Below, one piece after another: positions 44,159 through 47,748 of a stretch of DNA of 47,748 nucleotides. The translations under genes and the position numbers were made by a program. The first letter of the stretch is position 1; each line of letters begins with the position of its first letter. The notes beneath the pieces are model-generated. The model was given only the letters and a program-made list of their open reading frames with translations, was not told the origin of the DNA and searched no databases. The stretch comes from RGIG8497 sp045593265 (GTDB taxonomy: Bacteria; Bacillota; Clostridia; RGIG6154): positions 1 through 47,748 of the forward strand of contig JAZNWH010000036.1 in assembly GCA_045593265.1 (NCBI GenBank), given 5' to 3'.

Positions 44159-44187
44159 ATTATATCAAACCAATATATTTTTTTCAA
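44159..44187 (-). promoter_or_regulatory. Sigma-A promoter of topB-nagA
   Basis: TTGAAA (44187-44182) and perfect TATAAT (44164-44159) with 17-nt spacing on the minus strand. It is divergent from the yqeY-like promoter, 18 nt apart. Confidence 0.85.
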
Positions 44188-44204
44188 GTAAATAAAAAAA
44201 ATAC

Positions 44205-44232
44205 TTGCATTATTATTAAAAACTGATATACT
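44205..44232 (+). promoter_or_regulatory. Sigma-A promoter of the yqeY-like gene
   Basis: TTGCAT (44205-44210) and TATACT (44227-44232) are 16 nt apart, and a TGA before the -10 makes it an extended type. The leader carries AAAGAGG. Confidence 0.7.
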
Positions 44233-44262
44233 TAATTTATATTATAGAAAGAGGTAATGTAA

Positions 44263-44712
44263 ATGACAAAAATTGAACTAATTCGTACAGAGATGATGAA
44301 TGCTTTAAAAAACAAAGATGCTGAAAGAAAAAACGCGCTTTCTCTTCTTCTTTCCGCATTAAAATCCAAAGAAAAAGATAAACGCGAACCACTTACAGAA
44401 GATGAAGAAAATGCTGTGATAGCGAAAGAAATCAAACAAACAAAGGAAACTATGGAATCAGCTCCTGCTGACAGAAAAGATATAATAGAACAATGTATGT
44501 TTAAAATCAATGTTATGCAGGAATTTGCTCCAAAAAGCCTTAGTGATGACGAAATACGCGAGATCATTAAATCTGTTCTTGAAGAACTTGGTATAAATGC
44601 ACCTTCTGTAAAAGATAAGGGAATCATTATGAAAAATCTCATGCCCAAAGTATCAGGTAAAGCCGATGGTAGCGTTGTCAACAAAATTGTCGGAGAATTT
44701 CTAACAAATTGA
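44263..44712 (+). CDS. yqeY: GatB/YqeY domain protein
   Basis: This 149-residue protein is a free-standing YqeY domain, the helical tail domain of the amidotransferase subunit GatB. Free YqeY proteins are thought to bind tRNA or affect tRNA-dependent amidation, but their role is not established. The family pattern is visible: an N-terminal charged helix (MMNALKNKDAERKNALSLLL, residues 9-28), the middle LKSKEKDKREPLTEDE stretch and the C-terminal MKNLMPKVSGKADGSVVNKIV (about 125-145), which is the tRNA-contacting part in GatB. It is monocistronic. Confidence 0.92.
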   Translation: MTKIELIRTEMMNALKNKDAERKNALSLLLSALKSKEKDKREPLTEDEENAVIAKEIKQTKETMESAPADRKDIIEQCMFKINVMQEFAPKSLSDDEIREIIKSVLEELGINAPSVKDKGIIMKNLMPKVSGKADGSVVNKIVGEFLTN

Positions 44713-44763
44713 TTACAATTACAATAAATTCCGAAAAATCCTGTTTTTTTCAGGTGTATTTCA

Positions 44764-44792
44764 TTGACACAAAGAGAATTTAATGATAAAAT
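44764..44792 (+). promoter_or_regulatory. Consensus sigma-A promoter of the second SLH gene
   Basis: Perfect TTGACA (44764-44769) and TAAAAT (44787-44792) with 17-nt spacing and a TGA extension. The TTG that opens the reading frame here is this -35 box, not a start codon. Confidence 0.85.
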
Positions 44793-44832
44793 ATACTTGC
44801 ATATTTTTATAAATAACGAAAGGATGACAAAA

Positions 44833-47610
44833 ATGAAAAGATTTTTATGTCTTGTCATTGCTATTTTGATGATTTTGCCTTCAACAGTAGCAATGGCTGC
44901 AAAGCAGTTTATTGACGTTAATGAAAATAACTCATATTCAACTGCTATTTACACATTAGCTGATTTTGGCATTATTAAAGGTGATGCCGGAGCTGACACA
45001 TTCAGACCAAAAGATGGTATCAGCCGTGAAGAATTCAGTGTTATTATGGTTCGTTGCTTAGGTCTCGGCGATCTTAAAGTTGATGTTACCGAATACTTAT
45101 TCACTGATGTTACACCCGAAACTGTTGACGACTGGAGTATAAACGCAACCAAAATTGCTTATGACCAGGGAATTATCAAAGGTATGGGCGATGGTACATT
45201 TGCACCTAAAGCAGATGTAACATACGAGCAGGCAGTTAAAATGATTGTTTGTGCTTTAGGTTATGAACACTTAGCAATCAAACAGGGCGGATGGCCAAAT
45301 GGTTACATTTCAGCTGCAAGAGAATTAGGTGTTACCAAGAGAGCAGAAGCTCCACAGGAGCAGGCTGCACCAAGAGAAATTATAGCTCAGCTTATTTACA
45401 ATGCTCTTGATGTTGACCTTATGACAGCTTACATGGACAGCGATGGTGTACAGAGATATTCAAGTACACCCGGACAGACTCTTTTAAACCAAAAGTTGAG
45501 ACTTACAGAAAGCACAGGTGTGATAACTGCAGTTAAAAATTCATCCCTTGGTTCAGATGCAATTGGCGTCGATGCTGATGAAGTTAAAATTGATTTTGTA
45601 ACAAAGTTTAAAATTGGCGAAACAAATGCAGATAAATATTTTGGACAGAGAGTTACATACTTCTACAAAGAAGACGCTGACGCAAAGACACTTGTATCAG
45701 TTATTCCTACAGATAATACTATAACTGAACTTTCAAGCGATAACATCAAAACACTCGACAATATAAAGGTAGAATATTACCAGGATCCTGATGACACTTC
45801 TGTTTATAAAACATTATCAGTAGACTCACCTGCTTATTTAATTTATAATGGTGCGTACGCTCCTCTTACAGGACCCGTAACTATCGAAACTGGTTCTGCT
45901 AAACTTATTGATAATGATTCAAACGGTTCAGTGAATGTTATTATAGTTGATGCTGCTGTTACAGTTATGGTTGACGCTGTTGATAAAACCAACTATATTG
46001 TTTATGATGCATATGACCAGGGTAACAAGCTTGAGCTCAATCCTGATTCAAGTGATGTAATCAACATTACAAAGAATGGTAGCAAGATTGAATTCTCAAG
46101 CATTCAGAAAGGCGATGTTCTCCTCGTATCACAAAGTTCAAATGCTACAGGCTCAACTACTAAAAATGTAAAGGTTATCACAAATACTATTTCAGGTGCT
46201 ATTACACAGCTTGGTTCTGATTATGAGGAAGTTGTTGTAGGTGGCAAATCATATGAACTCAGCAAAAAATTCATTAACTATATTAAGAAGACTCCTACAT
46301 TCAACTTTGCTATTGATAATAAAGTAACTTGTTATCTTGATGATTCAAATAAAATCGTTGCAGCTAAAATTACCACTGTTGCTGCATCTTCTACGTTTAA
46401 GTATGGTTACTTAATCGCTGCAGGTGTAGATCAGAGAAGTGAAGCTGTTGAATTCCGTATTCATACACAAGATAATACAACAAAGACTTTCACCGGTACA
46501 GATAAAATTAAGGTAAACAACCACACTTTCCCATATACTGATGTTGTTCAGGAACTCCAGGATACCAGTCTTACAAACAAAGATACAGGTTTCACAACTC
46601 CTGCATCAGTAAATGGTATTTATTACGTACCACAGCTTATTAAGTTTTCTGTTAATTCTACAGGTAAACTTGATAGCATTATCACTATGAAAACCAGTGG
46701 TGATGTAACTACAGATTTAGTTATTTCCAAAGTATTAAATCCTTCAAAAGCTGAGAAATATAATTCATCATCATCAATGTTTGTTGATTCAAAGGTTTCA
46801 GTTAATTCTAATACTAAAATATTCTTTATACCTACTGACAGAGATCCTAATAACTCAGCAAATATTTATTCAGTAAAAACAAAATCAGCTCTTAAAAATG
46901 GTAAGTCGTACTACTACGAAGCTTACAATACATCAGCAACAAACACAGCTGAAATTGTAGTTGCTTATGGTAATTCCGGCATTACTACAGTTGAAGAATA
47001 CGATGCTCCAGTGGTTATTGTTGCTGACGATAAAAGACCTGCTATTGCGAATCCAAACGGAAGCGGAAGCGTAATTAAATTCAAATGTTATGAAAATGGA
47101 GAAGAAAAAGAGTATATGACAGAAAACACCGACATTCTTAATGGAGTAAAAGCCGGTGATGTTATAAGAATTCAGTTCAACTCTGCTAATCAGGTTAATG
47201 CAGTTAAAGTTATGTATGCAGCAGGTTCTCTCCCATCACTTTCTGAAAGAACATCATATCAGAATGAAAGTGATGCTACGGTAGTACACTCAAGTTTAGA
47301 TGGCAAAGACCTGTACAATCTTAAATACTTAACTGTATATGGTACAGTATATAGTCGTGATGAATCAAACAAGCTTGCGATTTCTACCTATGATATAGAC
47401 AATGATGGAAATCTTAACAGCGACAAAAATGTTATTATCACATGCAACTCAAGCACAAAGTATTTTGCTTATAACAGTGCTAAAAATCTTATCGAAAAAC
47501 AAGAAACAATCAACTCAATTATGGATTACATCAATGCAAAAACAGGTGCTTCAAAAGTATTTGTTCATGCCCCAAGAGGTACTGCAAAATTTGTTCTTAT
47601 TATGAACTAA
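44833..47610 (+). CDS. SLH-domain surface protein with a large unrecognised C-terminal region
   Basis: A secreted 925-residue protein. The signal peptide (MKRFLCLVIAILMILPS..., cleavage near AMAA at residue 22-23) is followed by three SLH domains at about 25-78, 90-147 and 150-197 (motifs GIIKGDAGADTFRPKDGISREEF and GIIKGMGDGTFAPKADVTYEQ; the third is degenerate). Residues 200-925 are Thr/Ser/Asn/Lys-rich, with predicted beta strands and no catalytic motif that I recognise. I chose the ATG at 44833 with AAAGG 9 nt upstream. The consensus promoter and N-terminal SLH layout resemble abundant S-layer or S-layer-associated proteins of Clostridia. This is the opposite domain order to the other SLH protein at 2209-5676. 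Confidence 0.85.
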   Translation: MKRFLCLVIAILMILPSTVAMAAKQFIDVNENNSYSTAIYTLADFGIIKGDAGADTFRPKDGISREEFSVIMVRCLGLGDLKVDVTEYLFTDVTPETVDDWSINATKIAYDQGIIKGMGDGTFAPKADVTYEQAVKMIVCALGYEHLAIKQGGWPNGYISAARELGVTKRAEAPQEQAAPREIIAQLIYNALDVDLMTAYMDSDGVQRYSSTPGQTLLNQKLRLTESTGVITAVKNSSLGSDAIGVDADEVKIDFVTKFKIGETNADKYFGQRVTYFYKEDADAKTLVSVIPTDNTITELSSDNIKTLDNIKVEYYQDPDDTSVYKTLSVDSPAYLIYNGAYAPLTGPVTIETGSAKLIDNDSNGSVNVIIVDAAVTVMVDAVDKTNYIVYDAYDQGNKLELNPDSSDVINITKNGSKIEFSSIQKGDVLLVSQSSNATGSTTKNVKVITNTISGAITQLGSDYEEVVVGGKSYELSKKFINYIKKTPTFNFAIDNKVTCYLDDSNKIVAAKITTVAASSTFKYGYLIAAGVDQRSEAVEFRIHTQDNTTKTFTGTDKIKVNNHTFPYTDVVQELQDTSLTNKDTGFTTPASVNGIYYVPQLIKFSVNSTGKLDSIITMKTSGDVTTDLVISKVLNPSKAEKYNSSSSMFVDSKVSVNSNTKIFFIPTDRDPNNSANIYSVKTKSALKNGKSYYYEAYNTSATNTAEIVVAYGNSGITTVEEYDAPVVIVADDKRPAIANPNGSGSVIKFKCYENGEEKEYMTENTDILNGVKAGDVIRIQFNSANQVNAVKVMYAAGSLPSLSERTSYQNESDATVVHSSLDGKDLYNLKYLTVYGTVYSRDESNKLAISTYDIDNDGNLNSDKNVIITCNSSTKYFAYNSAKNLIEKQETINSIMDYINAKTGASKVFVHAPRGTAKFVLIMN

Positions 47611-47645
47611 GGCAGTGTGAGAAAATTTCTGTAAATTCAATTTTT

Positions 47646-47702
47646 CTATGATAAAATATTCGTGATTTTGGGCAGGAACAGCCAGATTATGGCTTTCCTG
47701 CC
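47646..47702 (+). other. Promoter-like box and strong hairpin at the right window edge
   Basis: A -10 like ATGATAAAAT (47648-47657) is followed by a stem of about 13 bp with one mismatch or bulge, GGCAGGAACAGCCA (47671-47684) with TGGCTTTCCTGCC (47690-47702), loop 5 nt. No U-tract follows, so it is not a simple terminator. It may be the 5' leader of a gene beyond the window or an mRNA-stabilising end of the SLH transcript. Confidence 0.45.
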
Positions 47703-47748
47703 TTAGCTGTAATATAGCACGGATTTTACGTCATGTCAAGGGCGGTCT

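Noticed and set aside
44713..44760. Terminator after the yqeY-like gene
   Set aside because: CCTG/CAGG around a T-run is only a 4-bp stem and is followed by TGTATTT, too weak to call.
44764..44832. Longer N-terminus for the second SLH protein starting at TTG
   Set aside because: The TTG is the -35 box of a consensus promoter, and the real ATG at 44833 has a ribosome binding site and a signal peptide.
44232..44858. A 208-residue minus-strand frame over the yqeY-like gene
   Set aside because: It is the antisense shadow of a recognised family and covers two promoters.

Overview
The window is chromosomal DNA from a low-GC Gram-positive bacterium, most likely an uncultured or little-studied member of the Clostridia. 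The evidence is the AT-rich sequence, the Firmicutes gene order (rnc-smc-ftsY-ylxM-ffh-rpsP-khpA-rimM-trmD, ctsR-clpC, SRP RNA-dnaX-ybaB), the long 270-nt type SRP RNA, sigma-A promoters with near-consensus TTGACA/TATAAT boxes, and a sporulation protein of the YunB family. Two large S-layer-homology (SLH) proteins indicate an S-layer or SLH-anchored cell surface. No phage, insertion sequence, CRISPR array or defence island was seen; almost everything is housekeeping.

Layout. 1-850: upstream region and a small DUF5662 gene, closed by a bidirectional terminator. 852-2155 (minus): HAD phosphatase and rlmH with their own promoter. 2172-5776 (minus): a secreted protein of tandem YDG/MBG-type repeats with C-terminal SLH domains. 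5797-8994 (minus): ctsR-clpC with a sigma-A promoter and a perfect CtsR operator; the ClpC carries an N-terminal zinc finger, and mcsA and mcsB are missing between the two genes. 9014-10760 (minus): PRPP synthetase and a small P-loop protein. 10787-20177 (minus): a long operon ylxM-ffh-rpsP-khpA-rimM-trmD-recJ-rel-pgi from one consensus promoter. 20185-31955 (minus): recA-recX-rimO-pgsA-acpP-rnc-smc-ftsY-UPF0182. 31956-35115 (minus): a C-GCAxxG-C-C protein, yunB and ligA. 35172-37706 (minus): tRNA-Leu, SRP RNA, dnaX, ybaB, tRNA-Pro, terminator. 37792-40910 (plus): tepA and ftsK/spoIIIE. 40911-44187 (minus): topB-nagA. 44205-47748 (plus): yqeY-like gene, a second SLH protein, and a hairpin at the window edge.

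How the genes fit together. The window holds the whole protein-targeting core (SRP RNA, Ffh, YlxM, FtsY) beside tRNA/ribosome maturation genes (RimM, TrmD, RimO, RlmH, KhpA, S16), chromosome maintenance (Smc, FtsK, RecA/RecX, RecJ, LigA, DnaX, TopB), lipid synthesis (AcpP, PgsA), stress control (CtsR, ClpC, Rel) and the cell surface (two SLH proteins).

I did not find a clearly new multi-gene system. The observations most worth checking are: a 230-residue unrecognised domain fused to TrmD; the zinc-finger ClpC without McsA/McsB; a Gly in place of a normally conserved ATP-stacking Arg in the (p)ppGpp synthetase domain of Rel; a perfect palindrome between promoter and start of ylxM; and the RNA-protein unit tRNA-Leu/SRP RNA/dnaX/ybaB/tRNA-Pro, in which recR is absent.
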